From: Zoroaster sp. YZ-2022
Lineage: Eukaryota > Echinodermata > Asteroidea > Forcipulatida > Zoroasteridae
DNA: 64,000 nt
Direction: 5' to 3'
Assembly (NCBI GenBank): GCA_029582265.1
Contig: CM055819.1
Location: 40,786,761 to 40,850,760, forward strand
The translations under genes and the position numbers were made by a program. Position 1 is the first letter of the stretch. The number at the start of each line of letters is the position of its first letter. Below, one piece after another: positions 30,473 through 44,589 of this stretch. The notes under the pieces were generated by a model. The model searched no databases and was not told where the DNA came from. It saw only the letters and a program-made list of their open reading frames with translations.

Positions 30473-30905
30473 TTTGCTTAGCGTATACAAAGTGGTTTGC
30501 TTTTTGTTTCTCATTTTCTAAAAGCTCAAAAGTACTAATGATTTTATTTCCATGAAATTTCTGACTTCACCACAATGTCGACGAGTATTTATATTATTGT
30601 TGATATATTTGTATTCGCCGATTAGCGATATGCCGATAACTTAAATAGGTTCTCGATATTGTAATCGATATAAAAATTGCTCGCAATATTCGATATACGT
30701 GTTTATCACCCAAGCAGTAACCACAGTAAATTTTTCAAGTTAGATGTTGCTTTTGGTTTTTTCTATCTGTTTACCTTGTCTTGTGTGTGTATTTTTGTTA
30801 ATTTTCAATCTCTCTCTTTCGTCTACAATGCCCCATTCCCCTACTCAGTTATTCCTCCTATTTCTATTAAATATTTTATCATTCTTTCTTCATACATGTA
30901 TTTAG

Positions 30906-31042
30906 GGGTCAAGATGAGGTTGAGTGGTGAGAATGCAGCATTGAACCCTAGAGAAGAAAACCGTGGTTCTTCATCAGAGTTCCTCCTGACAAACCCGGAA
31001 AGGAAAATTGAGAAAAAACTGTTTCACAGTGCCAAACCTTGA
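30906..31042 (+). CDS. Possible terminal exon of an unknown gene
   Basis: A pyrimidine-rich tract ending ACATGTATTTAG (splice acceptor, 30,905/30,906) precedes a frame reading VKMRLSGENAALNPREENRG, then SSSEFLLTNPERKIEKKL, and a TGA at 31,040. Composition is hydrophilic and coding-like. No family recognised. It needs transcript support; chance is possible. Confidence 0.25.
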
Positions 31043-31222
31043 TTGCATGCCCATACTAGGAAAAGATGAGAGGTTACTTTTGCAAATCGAATATAAAGAT
31101 CTTGTGGGTTTAGGGGTTTGCTATCATTGTCTTTGCTTATAATGAGGGTATGCTTGCCCAATTCTTGACAAGGGCCAGATCAATCAGATGAAATACCTAT
31201 TTGGTACAATGATATAAAATAA

Positions 31223-31336
31223 AATTCTGTGAAAGTCATCCAAGAAAAAAACAATGAAATTTCTTTTCTACAAAAGTCATTACATCGTAAGTTCATCAAG
31301 TGGCATTACAAGAAATGGAGGGAGGATTTGACTGCA
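31223..31336 (+). CDS. Possible exon with consensus splice donor
   Basis: After a stop at 31,220 the frame reads VIQEKNNEISFLQKSLHRKF, then IKWHYKKWREDLTA, and runs into GCA|GTAAGT, a consensus 5' splice site (31,336/31,337). The basic and aromatic composition looks coding. No matching acceptor or partner exon is obvious. Confidence 0.2.
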
Positions 31337-34300
31337 GTAAGTACAGTTACAATCTGAATAACATGTCTGAAAGTACATTTCCTCACTGGTAATTCATAGA
31401 TAATTTACTACAAATTACAGTGACTTGGTGTACAGTAATCTCTAGCTGCAAAAGAACTGGTAGAGACTGCAGTTGGGCCTAAAGATACGTATGTACTGAT
31501 ACTGATATACACTCACTGGCCATAAGTATTTGCGGAACATACACAAAGAGTTCAGTTTGGAGGAACTGTGTTACAATGATTATTTTTTATTTTATTTACA
31601 CTACTTACAAGACTTCTTGAAAGTGCCTGTGTTTTGAAGTGGAGTTATTTTCCCTTTTTACTGTTCTTGCTGAAAATTATAGCAATACCACGATCGATGA
31701 AATCAGATTAAATGATCATTCCTCCTGTTACCCGAAATTTAGTACGATTTTGAGCATTGTTGCAATACTTTTTGGCCGGTGATTAGCAGACGGCAGTGAA
31801 AGTGCTGGAGAAGCAGAGAGATTTTCACATGAAAGTGCCTATCTTCACACTCTTCAATGCATCCAGCTGTACCTATAATACACTTCATAATGAAGAAATC
31901 GCATGGCATTACAGCTACCCTGACCATCAACTGGATAACTTATCTTACAGACTGCTTAACAAATGAGCCAGTAATTTTTCAATCACCGGTTTGTTCATCT
32001 TACACTAGGACACTGATTCCCATGACCGTTGAAAGTTTGCTCTGGATTGAGATAATGTTCCTTTAACCATTAACTTTAGGTACAATTAAAACATTCTGTT
32101 GACTTTCTTTTCATGTGCACCAGTAAAAGTTTTTTAAGTGCCAAAAGATTTAACAATACTAGCCAAATCCAATTAATGTTGAGACTACAGGTTCACTTAT
32201 TTTGTATTTTGTACTTAAGAAAAAATTATTCTTTTCATTGCAAATTGAGCCTCAGAAGTTTAGATGTACTTATCTGTATGAATGGATTATTATTGATGGA
32301 TGCAAAAAATGGTTTGGAAAAAAGGAGTATCTGTGACCATGACAAAATAAATAAAGTGTCATTCAAAAGATAATGTTGTTTACGCATTTCCCTTTATATA
32401 AATATCTTATTAATTTTGTGTTTACTTGAAAAGATGTGTTTTATCAATTTTAAATATTTACACAAAGCGTTATTAATTAATAACCAATAATTTACTTTTT
32501 AAAGATAAGAAAGATTCACAAATTGAATCTTTGATGTAGGTAGGGTTAAGTCCCAAAAGGTTGCCTAAAGAGGGTGGAGCTCAAGGTGGGAGATGAGAGT
32601 AGAGTATTTAAAACCCCCCAAAATATTGAAATGAAATGGACAATTTAGAAGTTTTTGCTTGAGTCAATTTAAAATTGGAAACTTGGGGGGGTTGAGCGTT
32701 CAGGGGAAAAGTTGGAGTTCGGACCTTTTTATTCAAGGCAAGATTTTTTTTAAACTGGTTCATTTTCTTTACAATGACATCAAATATTTTCCAAAATATG
32801 GAATCCCTTTCCAAACTCTTCCTACCTGACTGGACCGATTTGACAGATTAGGGTGGAAACATTAAAAACAGCCCATGTGAAGACTATTCAATTTATACAA
32901 AAATCTCCATTGAAAATGTGGTTTTTCTAGTGGCGAAAGAGGGCCCGCTATTTTTCATGTCCATAGTTCAAATGCAAATAATCTGCCCCGGAAAACTGTA
33001 AATTTTGTGAGTGTGGTTATATATTCGTTACAAGTAATTTCAATATATTGCCCTTTCAAAAACTGTTTATGCGCTCATACCTGATATAAATCCACGAAAC
33101 TCAATTTCTGAATGCATTTTCATTGCACGCTCGATGGTCAATTCAGTCTGAGTCAAATCCTTTTGAACTTAACTCCTTAGCCGTTTAGTTTCTTGTCCAA
33201 AGTGCACTTGCTTGTACGGGATCATTTTGTCATGAAGAACACTTCGGAAGGAAAGCCATATTTTACCAAGTTCCCAAGCTTAATTAATGTGCTTTTTAAA
33301 CAACTTTAGGTGATGACGTCATAACATGATGAACAACCAAACACCTTGAGAACAAACATTCTACTTTCAATGAACTAATATACGTGCAAGTTTTTGGTGA
33401 ATTAACTATTGAAGAAACCCCTTTCAAAACCTTTGTAACATTTAGATTTTTATAGAATTTGTAAGTGAATGAGGAATTGTACTGGCAGGAAAAAATAGCT
33501 GCCTGAAGCAGCTCATTCCTGCAATATCTCCCATTTAGCTTTGTAATAAAGGGGCTCTATTAAGGATTAGATTTCTTAAATATTTGTTTTATCATAACTA
33601 CGGGAGAAAGACAATAATCTGATAATAAAAGCTCTTTAATTCATAGTACACACTTAAAATATCTCTTTATTTCTGTTAATACAAACTTATACAATATAAA
33701 TTTTGGATTTATTTTTGCATTTTAAACAACTTTAGGTGATGCCCACCATCATAAACCCCCCAAAACTTTTTTGGAGTTTTTTTTTCCCAAACTCAAACCT
33801 CATTTTTAGTTTTAATTAAATGGGTTTTTAAAATTAAAAAAATATAATATATTTCCATAATAAAACTGTAAAAAGTTAAAAGTTACTTTTGAAAATTTAA
33901 TTTTTATTGTCCCCTTTGGCCCCAAACCCCGATGAAAACCTTCCCCCCAAAACTTTTAAAACGTTTCACCCGGGTAATGGGGATCCCGGTCTTGGGGGTT
34001 GCCCAAATTTGGTCGGGCCCAACCCTATCTGGTACGGGGGACCAAGTTAAACCCAAAAACCCCAGCCGGTTTCCTTCGGGAAAGGCGGGTTGAATGATCT
34101 CAGAAGAACTCGGGAGTGTTTCCTTGGAACATCTTGCATCCATAATGACTGTGAAGAGGCCACGCCGCTTTTTTATAACAAATTAATTCCCTTAGTAATT
34201 CACCCCCCGATCTCCTCCCTGGTTTGATGGTAAAGTCAGGCAAGTTTTTGAAGGGCAAAGGGGCGACATTTCAGCCCAACTGAACAGAATAAAGAATCGT

Positions 34301-37300
34301 TCAAAAGGAAAGGCTGTGTTAAAACGCCGGGTAAGGGCTAAATTTTAAAATTTATCCCCCCTTCCCAAAAGACTTTTGGGAATAATCCAAAACGTTTCTG
34401 GGTTTTTTTAAAAACCGATCCAACAAACTTTGTCCCCCGGTTTTAAAAATGAAAACCCCGGAAACCCGGGGCCCTTGACCCAAATTGGAAAACCCAAGCT
34501 GTTGATGAAATTTTTGCCCGTCCCCTACAGACCCTGTCAACCCAAGGAAAAGCCAGCCCCATTTTTCCCCCCTTGGAAGTTTTAACCAAATCCCCGGGAC
34601 TTTGATGTCTTTCAAACCCCAGAGAAAAAGGAAAAAGCCAGTGGACTGGAAAATTATCAGTTTCCTTGTTAAATTTCCCTTTGTTTTGATTTTTTTGGGG
34701 TGGCCCGTCCATCTTTTCAAAACCCCACGTTCTGGTACCTCCCCCTTTTCAATGGAAGGTTGCCAGAAAGTTTATTCACAAACCCCGTAAAAAAAAAGAA
34801 TGTGCCAACTTTTAAACCCTTTTTCTTATTTCCAAAAGTGTAAAAGGTTTTTAAAAAAAATTTTGTGTGAAAAATTATCAACATGTGAAACCAGTTTGAA
34901 ACAGGCATGGATTTGTCCCTGGTAGAAAACTCCCCCCAAATCCCCCACTTCTCTGGGAGGCATACCATGCTTTTGGGCCGGGGCGGCGGCATTTGGGGCG
35001 TTGTCAGGGGTTGGGTCCCATCTGGGATCCCACGGGGTTTTTCCCTTGGCCCCTTATTTTTCCCACTCTGTTTTTTAATGACACCCCAAAGTATTTAAGT
35101 ACCCAATAGCAATTCCCAATTTTTTCCAGATACCCAAATCTTCCGCCAAAATTTCTTGTGTTGCTGACAGTGCCGAAAAACCCCAGTTTGGGGTACCCCT
35201 TTTTTCCCTAACGGGGTTTTTATCAACTTCAAGTTAGCTTCTTTTCGTTGCCCCTCAAAAAAAAGTTAATTATTTTTCCTTACCATATAAATAATAATTT
35301 TCCCCGAAAGGTAATTTTCAGAAGGATTTGGGCCATTGCCCAAAAACAGTTTTGTCCCCAATGTAGATCATATTATCATCTGTACTCAATTTTTTTAAAG
35401 TATTTTTCTAATTGTTATTTTTTTGATGGATTATATAACTTATTTATATATATAAATTTCCCTTTTTTTTATCTAAATTTATTTTTTTATCAGCCATCCT
35501 GTAATTGGCGATTCTGCGCTGTTGGTTTGGTTTCCCAATAAAAAAATAAATAAATAAATAAAAATACTTTCATGTACATAAAAATTAAAAACCCAAAAAT
35601 TGAAATAATTTTTTTAAAAATTGTTATATTAAGCCATTTTTATGTATCAGTAATTTAAAGTTACCCCTTTACCCCCCACAACCAACATTGAGTAAATGTG
35701 TTAATACCCCGACAGAAGTGTTTTACATGAACATTCAGGGTGTTAGCCAGGTTTGGAACCAGGGCATCCAAATTTGTTTGGGAATTTAAAAGGGGGTGCC
35801 CAAAAATTATTAAATTTACAAATTTGTCCTTGTGAAAGGACAGATAAACGGGGATGCCCAAAATTGAAACATCCCTCTGGAAACCCCCTATGAGTACGGG
35901 GCCATCATGTGAAATTCATAAATGTGCCTCCTGCTATAAACCCCGGGGCTGTGTCATGTATGCTCGCCATCCTCAACACAATGAGCATGAAATAATTTGG
36001 CTCCCCTAGGGCTGGGACAAAAACTGGAAAAAACTGTGTTCATTTTTTATTTTTTTTGGTTTTTCCCTTTTTTTTTCCTTAAAAAGTTCTGGAAGCCAAT
36101 TTAAATAAAATTCCAAAAAGGTTTTTTTGTTTTTTTTAAAAAAAGCTTAAACAGTTGTATTTCTTTTTTTGTTTTTATTTAAACCACAGTGCCCCCAAAT
36201 TAGGGGATCCACATAAAGGGAAAACTATCCTAACAGTACCTTTTGTGTCAGTGACGGGGGTTATTGGAGATATCAATTCACCTGTAAAACATTCACATTA
36301 AACCAGCTGCCACCCTCCCCTAAAATATAAAAATAAAAACAGCACTAAAACCACAAGGAACTAAAAATGAATTTTACAAAATACAAAGGGGACAACAGGT
36401 TGGTAACAGCCCCAGTGTGATTTATTGACATCCAAAAAGCCCCCTTCTTGCATAAATTTGTGGGGCTACCAACAGGCAGGATGGATTAACATATACTGCC
36501 CAAACCAAACTTTTTTCAAGTAAAAGGGTTAAAATTTTTAAAAGGGTTTACAGGGTGTTGTCAAAATCGGGCCCTTACTATTTCGGCGTGCCCCTGTATG
36601 TAAATTTTGTCAATTTTTATTCTTAAAATGCATGCGCCATTGCCCCTTGAAAAACCACTGGTCAACTGCTGTTTTTAAAAAAAATGTCCATATCCCAATT
36701 GAAGGGGCCGGAAAAAACCAAGTAGCCCTTTTTTTTTTAAAAACCGAAAAGAACTAAATTTTTTTGACAACGGGAAATACCCCCAAAATTTTGGTTTTCA
36801 AAAAAAAAAGTCAATACGTTTTTACCCCCAGAGTGGGAAATTTTTTCCCCTGCCCGTCGGGGCTTTTTTTACTGGGCCTTTTGTGGCTTTTTTTTCCAGG
36901 TTATTAAAGAAACCCTTTTCCCGGGTAATTATTGGGAACCCCTGATGGAGGGTTTTTATTTAAAACCCCTTTTTTTAGCATGCCCAAAAATATAGTTTTG
37001 AAACCAATCACATTAAATTTCCTTTTGGGGTTTGGAGCCCCACGTTGGTACGGGAAAAATTAAAATTTTGGTTTGCACCCTTGCATTTTCCCCATGAGAA
37101 ATTAAAAAGGTCCCCATGCGGGAAATTTTTCCCCGCCAGGCAAAATTTTTTGTATAAAAAGAGTTTGTACTTTTTTGTCTTTCTGAATAACATCAAGAAT
37201 TTTTTTAAATTTTTTCCGGATGAATAAGATTTGGGGATAAAAATAAATAAAATTTAAAAAAATGTTTTCCAAATCTAAAAATAGGGGGTTTAAGGTTTTT

Positions 37301-38094
37301 TGACCAAACCCAGTGTCTTTTTATGCCTGGGCCGTTTGAATTTTGGGGGTTTTTTAAAACATTTGTTTCCCATTGGTAAATTTTTGGTTTTTTACTTTAA
37401 TTTTATTAAATGCCCAAAAAAAAAAGGTACTTTATACTTGGTGTTGGGACAAAAAAATTTTGGAAAAATTTCAAAATAACCAAATGGTAAAATAGTTTAA
37501 TCTCTTATTAAAACTTATTTGGCTAAATTGCCCCTAGAAAAAAAACATTGTCATTTTAAATAAATATAAAAAAATTCCGGTTCAAATTTAAGAAAATTAT
37601 TCTTTCCCTAAATTCCATAGGATGAATAAAATCAAAAATGTTTATTTCATTATTTTTTTTGTTTTTAAACCCCAACAAAGAAAAAACAAACATTTTACAA
37701 AATGTATTATTTTTGTTTTAAAAAAAGGATTTTTTAAATGTTGGCAACTTTTTGAAAAGGGGAATTCTTCAAAAGTTTGATGGGATACAGGTAGAGGTGG
37801 GAAAAAATTTATTAAACAAACATTCCTTACAAACCCCAAGTTTTTTGGTTTTAAAAAAGGTTAAATTTTTCAAATTTTTAAATTTTAAAAATTTTAAAAA
37901 GGAAAAAATAAACCAATTTAGACCCCCGAACAACTCATTTACACCTTAAAAAAAAAGGTCATATTCAACTTTTAATACAAATTAAAATCAATGCTTCCTT
38001 TTTTGGTTACATGTAATTATTGTCGTAATTGCCGTAATTTTGTGGTTTAACTTTATGGAGTGGGGCCAAAGGGGGTTAGCGACTAAATTTTCTT

Positions 38095-38190
38095 TCCCAG
38101 GGCGCAAAAACGGTGTGGGTTGGGGCCCCTGCGTGACACTTGTGCCCTGAGAAAGGTACTTAACCAAAATTTCCCCCTTCCGGATGGGAC
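38095..38190 (+). mobile_element. SINE fragment (distorted), same family as 582-945
   Basis: GTGGGTTGGGGCCCC (B-box region) is followed by GTGACACTTGTGCCCTGAGA and GGTACTTAACC, the start of the SINE body. The tail is missing; another copy follows. Confidence 0.6.
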
Positions 38191-38224
38191 GGGCCGTGGG
38201 CCCTGTGTTTGTAAAAAATTCAAA

Positions 38225-38548
38225 GGGGTTTCTTTGGGTTAAACGCAAAACCAAGTTCGGGGTTTTCCCAGCACCCGGTGGGTTTTGACCCCGGCCCGTG
38301 ACACCTGGGTCCCGGCAAGACACTTAACCATTTCTTCTCCCCCCCGGGGGTTAAAATGGGTCCTGTGAAGGAATGGTTTCCTCTATATCCCTTTAAAAAA
38401 GGCAACAATTAATTTCCCTCCCAGGGAGCGGATTTTTGGGGGAAGGGTTTAAACCTTATGACCCTTTAAAGGCAGGGGATAAAAAGTTTGGGCCACTTAT
38501 TTGGTGGATAAAAAAACTATTAAATCTATACATTATTATTATTTTTGG
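38225..38548 (+). mobile_element. SINE copy (distorted), same family as 582-945
   Basis: B-box region GGTGGGTTTTGACCCC, then CCGTGACACCTGGGTCCCGG, CAAGACACTTAACC, GGTTAAAATGGGTCCTGT, CCAGGGAGCGG, TTATGACCCTTTAAAGGCAG, CACTTATTTGGTGGAT and an ATTATTATT tail, in the order of the SINE at 582-945. The A box is not readable. Confidence 0.75.
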
Positions 38549-39210
38549 ATAGTACATTACCAAAGATCTTCATTTTTTTTCCCTTTTTTGTCCCCCAAAA
38601 ATTTGAGTGTTTCATTTATTAGTTTATTTAAATTCATAAACTACTTTAAATTGCCTCCAAAGGCATAAAGGAATGACTCTCGGGGAACCCAAACCCAAAG
38701 AGGGTACAAAACCCAAAGATAAAAGGTACAAAAGCAAAATTCACCTGTTTTTTTAAAGGTACCAGAAGCTGCATCAATAAGGGGTTTCCCTTTAATGGGA
38801 GAGGGGCCAAAAACGGGGTACTGTTGCCCCCCCTTTGAAGACGACAAAAAACTTCCGAACCGACGGGGCTTTTTATTCACTCCCGAAAACAATCCAGGCG
38901 GGGATACGTTTAAAGGAACCCCAAGGAGTCAAAAGGCCCCCACCAAACGTGACTGCAATTGAATGTAAAGGTATGTACTTTTACAGTATGTATAATTAAT
39001 AATAAAAAGATTGTACCACCCTTATTGTTTTGGCAACAGAAGCCGAAGGTCTTGTTTTTTAAAATATTTTTTTTTTTTAAATTTTTAAAGGCCCTCATTT
39101 TGGGCCCTGGCATGGGGGTAAAACCTTTTTCCCTCCTCCAACAAAATTAAAAATTTTAAATATTTTAAATATTCTTGTCCCTTAAAAAGGTAAAAACGAA
39201 AACCCCGGCA

Positions 39211-39412
39211 TTTAAGTACATTTACAGGTAAAAAAGGGAGTCAACTGTTTTGACTGGAAAAAACATTTTCATATTTTCGGGGTAGTCAATATGACAGAAA
39301 AACCAGCCCAAAAATCCCCAAAACTTTTGGATCAACAGTCAAAAACAGGCGGTTTACGGGTTTTTGCCTCACAGCAATTTTTTCCAAAAGGGCATCAATA
39401 GGGGGGGTTAAA
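39211..39412 (-). mobile_element. piggyBac-like MITE copy (distorted, partial)
   Basis: In reverse complement this follows 21,071-21,391. On the plus strand it reads AAGTACATTTACAGGT, TTTTGACTGG, GTAGTCAATATGACA, ATCAACAGTCAAAAACAGGC and ends GGGGGGGTTAA. Confidence 0.65.
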
Positions 39413-39708
39413 AAAGTTTTTGTTCCCTGAAATTACTAAAATGGGGGGCCTCTTAATCCATTTTTCCAAAAATTTTATTGGCTTCACATTTAGGTTTTTG
39501 TCCATTTTTTACAAAATAGTTTTTTTTAACGGTTTGGGTTTCTTTTCCCCCTTAAAGGAGATTTTTGGATCAATGTTTTTGAGTGCCCCAAAAATTTGAA
39601 CCAAAGGCAAACATTTTTTCCCCATAAAAATTTTTTGATGTCCAAATAGTGAAAAATTCCCATTTAATTTCCAAATAATGGGAAAATTCCTTTTCTATCA
39701 CTTTAAAT

Positions 39709-39965
39709 TAACCCTTCTATTTTTAGCTCACTTTTTGGAAAAAAATATAGAAATTAAAACCAGTCAATCCTGTTTTGACTTTAAAATTGTGACCCCTGGG
39801 TTTTTTGAACTTTTTTTTACTGTCTTTTTGCCCCAAAGACAATGTTTTTCCAGTCAAAAACGGTTGATTCTTTTTGACCTGTAAATATCTTTTTTAAAAT
39901 TTAAAAGGTTTGGCAAATATATAAAATTTTTAGTTTTTTGACCCAAAATTCGGTCACGGGGTTAA
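39709..39965 (+). mobile_element. piggyBac-like MITE copy (distorted)
   Basis: Starts TTAACCCTTCTATTTTTAGC and contains AAAACCAGTCAATCCTGTTT, TCCAGTCAAAAACGGTTGAT and TTTTTGACCTG in the order of 21,071-21,391. It ends GGGGTTAA. Confidence 0.7.
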
Positions 39966-41196
39966 ATGATTTTTAAAAAAAGTCAGTTTAAATGAGAATA
40001 AAATGTTTCCCCACGGGGTGAACGGTACATCATAAGTATTTTTTTTTTTCTATCCCACGCCCCAAGCCAGTTGGTTTGGGTATTCTTAATTGTTATCATG
40101 CCCGGCTAAACGGGAAAGGAAATTACACTCGGGGTTTACATCTTTGTAAGGAAAGAAGATGGCTCACATCCCGGGTACCAACCCAAAAAACCCAAAACAT
40201 TATTCATTTGGGCGGGGGATGGGGTATTAAATTCTTATGACCCTTAAGTAATCCCGTGGTGGATTCACTAAACACCAGTACAGCTACATTATCAGCTCCC
40301 TTGGGTTATCATGGGGGATGTTCATTTTCAAAGCCATAAACGGGACCGCCATTTGGGGAAAAAATGTCGGTTGCGCGATATTAAAGGAAAAAAACTTTGT
40401 TTGAAAGAAAGGGAATTTAAATTTGGGTTAAAATTGGAATGCGTGGGCGGCCCGGGGAAACATGCCCGGGAAAAAAAATGTATTTTTTTAACATGCATCA
40501 TTACAATGTAAACCCAAGGAAAGATGTATTTTAACTTCCCAACAAATTTAAAATAATTTTTTAACATTTAAAAAATTTATTTCAATCTTTTTGGGATATG
40601 TAGCCCCCAAAGTTCATTATATTTTCAAAACTTTTTTTGTCAGTAGATCCCAGAATCAAAATTGGGGTTGTTGCTATTTTTTTTTAAATTTAATTGACAC
40701 CTGAAATGTTTAACAGTATGTTAATAATGTATTGAACTGACTTTAAACCCCCTCCAAAGGTTTAAAATTTCAAAGACACTCAAAATTTTTTGTAACCCCC
40801 AAACCCATTGATTTTGTGCAGTGCACTCAAACAAATGCAAGGACATGGGGCTTGGTGGTAAAACCAAAACCACCCCAACTGAAAGGGGAGTTCCAACCCC
40901 TTTTGAGTACATCAACTCTTTGGAAAACCTTCATATAACTTATGGGACATACACAAGGTGTTTGATTTTCCAACTAACTCCTTTTAAAAAAATACCCATG
41001 GGGAACAATTGGAAATGAAAACCAAAAAATACCAAGTGACTGTTTGGGGGGGTGCTTACGGGGCCCAAATTTCAGCCTGGGCATAGGGCAAATTTCCCAA
41101 TATAAAACATATTTTTTTGGGGTCCCTTTAAACATACAATTTAAAAATGTACATTTGATTTATTTTTTTTTTTATTTCTTCTTTTCTTTTTTTTAG

Positions 41197-41351
41197 TACT
41201 TAAGGCATCGCCCATTGTCACCGGCCGAACCAGCGGTGACCCGGGCCCGGGTCTTTAAGTCCTGCAAACCCGGGGGACAGAACACACCTTTAAGGGGACG
41301 GGTCCAGACCAGCTGCCCAAAAATCGGGGGTTTCTTGATGGTGTATCAAAA
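41197..41351 (+). CDS. Possible exon in low-quality sequence
   Basis: A long pyrimidine tract ending TTTTAG precedes a more balanced segment with an open frame (YLRHRPLSPAEPAVTRAR onward) up to a possible donor A|GTAAAT. Given the surrounding base errors the frame cannot be trusted. No family recognised. Confidence 0.15.
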
Positions 41352-44300
41352 GTAAATCCTCAACCTCGGGATGGTTTAAAACTGTTAACACTAAGGGGCT
41401 GGACATTTACACCTACAAGGATTTTCCAAAAAAGGGGTTGAAATGGGCCCAAACACTTCGAAATCAAAATCCATTCCCATCAATCAGTATCCCGTGGATG
41501 TCAATGGTTTTACATATAATTTTTCTCGCCCTTCCCCTTTCAGCATCATGATACAATAAAGCAGGGAAATTTAAATTTGCCGAAACGGGACCAGAACCAT
41601 CAAATGCATCCTTCCCTTTTAAAAAAATTTAGCTGTAACTACATGTAGATTGCAATATACATATGTATTTTTTTTAAATTATTTTTACCCAATTTATTTT
41701 TTAATTTTTTATCACTTAAACATGTTTTTTTATCTAAAGCTGGTGTTTTTTTTGTTTGGGGTTAAAACCCAAATTTTGGGGGTTTAAAAAAAGACTTTTT
41801 AAAAGGGGGCTTTAAAAAAAATAGACATTATTTTTAATAAATCTAGACCCAAAAATGTATGTGGGATTTTTGCTTTTTTTTAAAGACATTTTATTTTTTA
41901 TCCAAAAAATTTTATTTCAATTGTTTTTAATTTTTCCCTCACCCGGGATAACTGTATACCCCCAGTGCTTTCCCAATTTTTGGGGAAAAAAAATTTTTAA
42001 AGGGGACTGGGGAAATTGGGCAAACATTATATCACTTGAAATGAATACAAAATTTCTTTTAAAGCCACATTTCTCAAAATAATTTTTGGTTTTCAATTGG
42101 GGTTTCGGGAAAAAATAAATCCCAAATTTTGGGACTTACTTTTTTAAACCTTCTGACACCTATTTTGTGAAAATCTTATTTCAAAGTATCTGTTTTTTAA
42201 AAAAATTTCCCCAATGTTTTCATTAAAAAAAAAATTTTTTGAAAAGCCAAAACTAGCCAAACTTTAATCCCCAAAGGGAAATTTTTAATTTTCTTTTGAT
42301 TTTATTTCAACTTTCGTTTTGCTATTGGGTTTTTCGTTTGTCGGGTTTTAAAAACTCAATTGTTTTTTCACATGCAAAGTATGGCAATCAAAACAAATTG
42401 AATTTCCAGGTGAAATCAAAACATATCTAAAAAGCTGGTTCAAACCCCGAATCTTATCTTGAATTTTTTCATGCATTAATTTTTAAAAAAAGTGTTTAAA
42501 ATTAAAGTATTTCCCCAAAATTAATGTATTCAGGGGGCCAAATTAACTTTTTTTATGGTGGGCCACGGGGCTTTAAAGTTTTTTTTAAAAAACCCCTTTT
42601 TTTGTAGTCCTGAAAAAGGGGAATATAAAAAACAAAAAAAAGAAAAAACCATGGTCTGGTGGCCATCAGCTTTTTGAAATCTGAATGTTTTTGCAGACTT
42701 TATTTTACTTCCCACCCGATTACCCAAACCCAAAAGCAAAATTTGTTTGGGTTTAAAACCCTAGCCTCAATCCCAAACGGACTAGTGGTAATTTTGGGCC
42801 CCGGGATAAAAAGAATCTGTAATTTTCCTCAGAGGGAAAAAGGGGGATAAAAATTTGGTTTTTTATTATTATTTTATTAACAATCGACCGGGGGTGGATC
42901 AAAAACATTTAAATTTAAAACATGTAGTTCAGTCAAAATACTATAAGAAGTTATATGGGGGAAAATTGGAATCATTCCGTTGAGGGAAAAAGGGTTTTTT
43001 TCCCTTTTGGGGATACGTTGGGCAAAATTTTAAACAAAATTATTATCATTAATTTTTATTATTTTTTTAGATAAAAAAAACCCAAAAAGGGGCAATGGAC
43101 ATAATTTAAAAATAAAAAAACAAAAATAAAAAACAAAAAGAAAACAAAAAATTTAAAAGATTTCATCTGGGGGGAAAATTAAAAAATTTTCCCGGCTTAT
43201 TTTTCCCTTGGGGGCCCTTAAAGGGCAAAAAAATACAAAATTTTACAATTTAACAAAATATTTATTAAAAATTAAAAATTTTGGTCAAAGACATTTAAAA
43301 ACCCCCCAGACTACATACTGTCCATTAACCTAAATTAAAAAAAAAAATAAGAATTGCACTATACACATTTAATTTTTGGGGAAAAATTAATTACAAAAAT
43401 TTTATATTGATAAATTGATTTAAAAAGGCAAACACATGTCTGTATGTAACCACCATTTTTAAACTTATTCATGCAGATGTATGGTACAGAAAATTTTTCA
43501 TAAAATTTTTCATCCCCCTTATTTTCTAAAATGTGTGGTTTTTTTTGTTTGGTCAAAAACGGGAATTAAAAATGTTTTTTAAATTTAAAGAAACCCTTTT
43601 GAAATGTATTTTACTTTTAAAATTTTTTTTGCAAACAATTACATTATTATTTTCATTAATTTTTTTGCATGTTTTTTCATGTACCCTTTTTAGTTCCCTG
43701 GCCCCCCTCCCCTCTCCCTTTTACCCGTGGCTCAATGTAGTTTTGATTGTTTCTGGTATCCAAAGCATGTACAGTGTAATTATTTAATCATCTGTATAGG
43801 TTTCCCCTGCAAAAAGTTTTTGTTTTAAATTCCAATTAAAAGGGGCGGGATTCCCCAATCAACAGCGAGGTCGGGAATTTTGGGGTTTTTGATTCTGTAA
43901 TACTTATGATAAGGGCATATTACCATTGTTGGATAAAAAGAGTCAAATTTCCGGGCAATGGTAATCTTAAACGAAGGGCGGGGATTCCCTTCCTGGTTGG
44001 GGTCCCCTGATCGTGACGAATGCCCGAAATGTATTGTTTTCTTTTTTTGGGCATCTCTGTCGGGTTCAAAAGTTCATGTATTAATCTTACATATTATGTG
44101 GTTTTAAACCCCAATAAAATTTTTTTTTTTTAAAGGGGTTGCAATTAAAAAAAAAAAATTTAAAAAATTTTAAAAATTAATTCAGGAAAAGACCCCTTTT
44201 GAATGAAAATACAAAAACTTAATGCAATTTTTATACTATTTTCTTGTGAAAACAAAACTGAAAGGTATTAAATAGATTTATACAAAATAAACTAATCAAA

Positions 44301-44589
44301 CACAACAACCAACTTTTTTCCCCCCAAAAACCCTTTTGTTGTAAAATTTTTGGGAATTTTGGCCTTTCATGTTGCTCCTTTTTTTTTAATTTAAAAGGGA
44401 AAGGGGTATCTTAATAAAAACCGAAATTTTCAAAATTAACATTCTCTAAAACCCGGGGCTTTTCATTACATGTACATGTTCCCCGATGGTAAATTTTTTC
44501 TTTGAAAAAAGGGAAATTTACGCCAAAAAATTTCAAAAAGTTGATTTTATAGTTTCCTCCATTTTTATTACTTCTGGGAAGTTGCTTAA

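Larger units (their letters stand above)
30473..33730. other. Non-coding stretch with weak exon candidates
   Basis: AT-rich. Two short coding-like segments are listed separately (30,906-31,042 and 31,223-31,336). CACTCACTGGCCATAAGTAT at about 31,510 resembles the start of some Tc1-type termini, but no partner was found. The sequence is mostly clean to about 33,730. Confidence 0.4.

Noticed and set aside
31500..31540. Tc1-like terminal repeat (CACTCACTGGCCATAAG)
   Set aside because: No inverted partner or TA duplication could be found within 2 kb.
34352..34720. 122-codon minus-strand frame
   Set aside because: Same low-quality sequence; composition is driven by runs of A, C, G and T.
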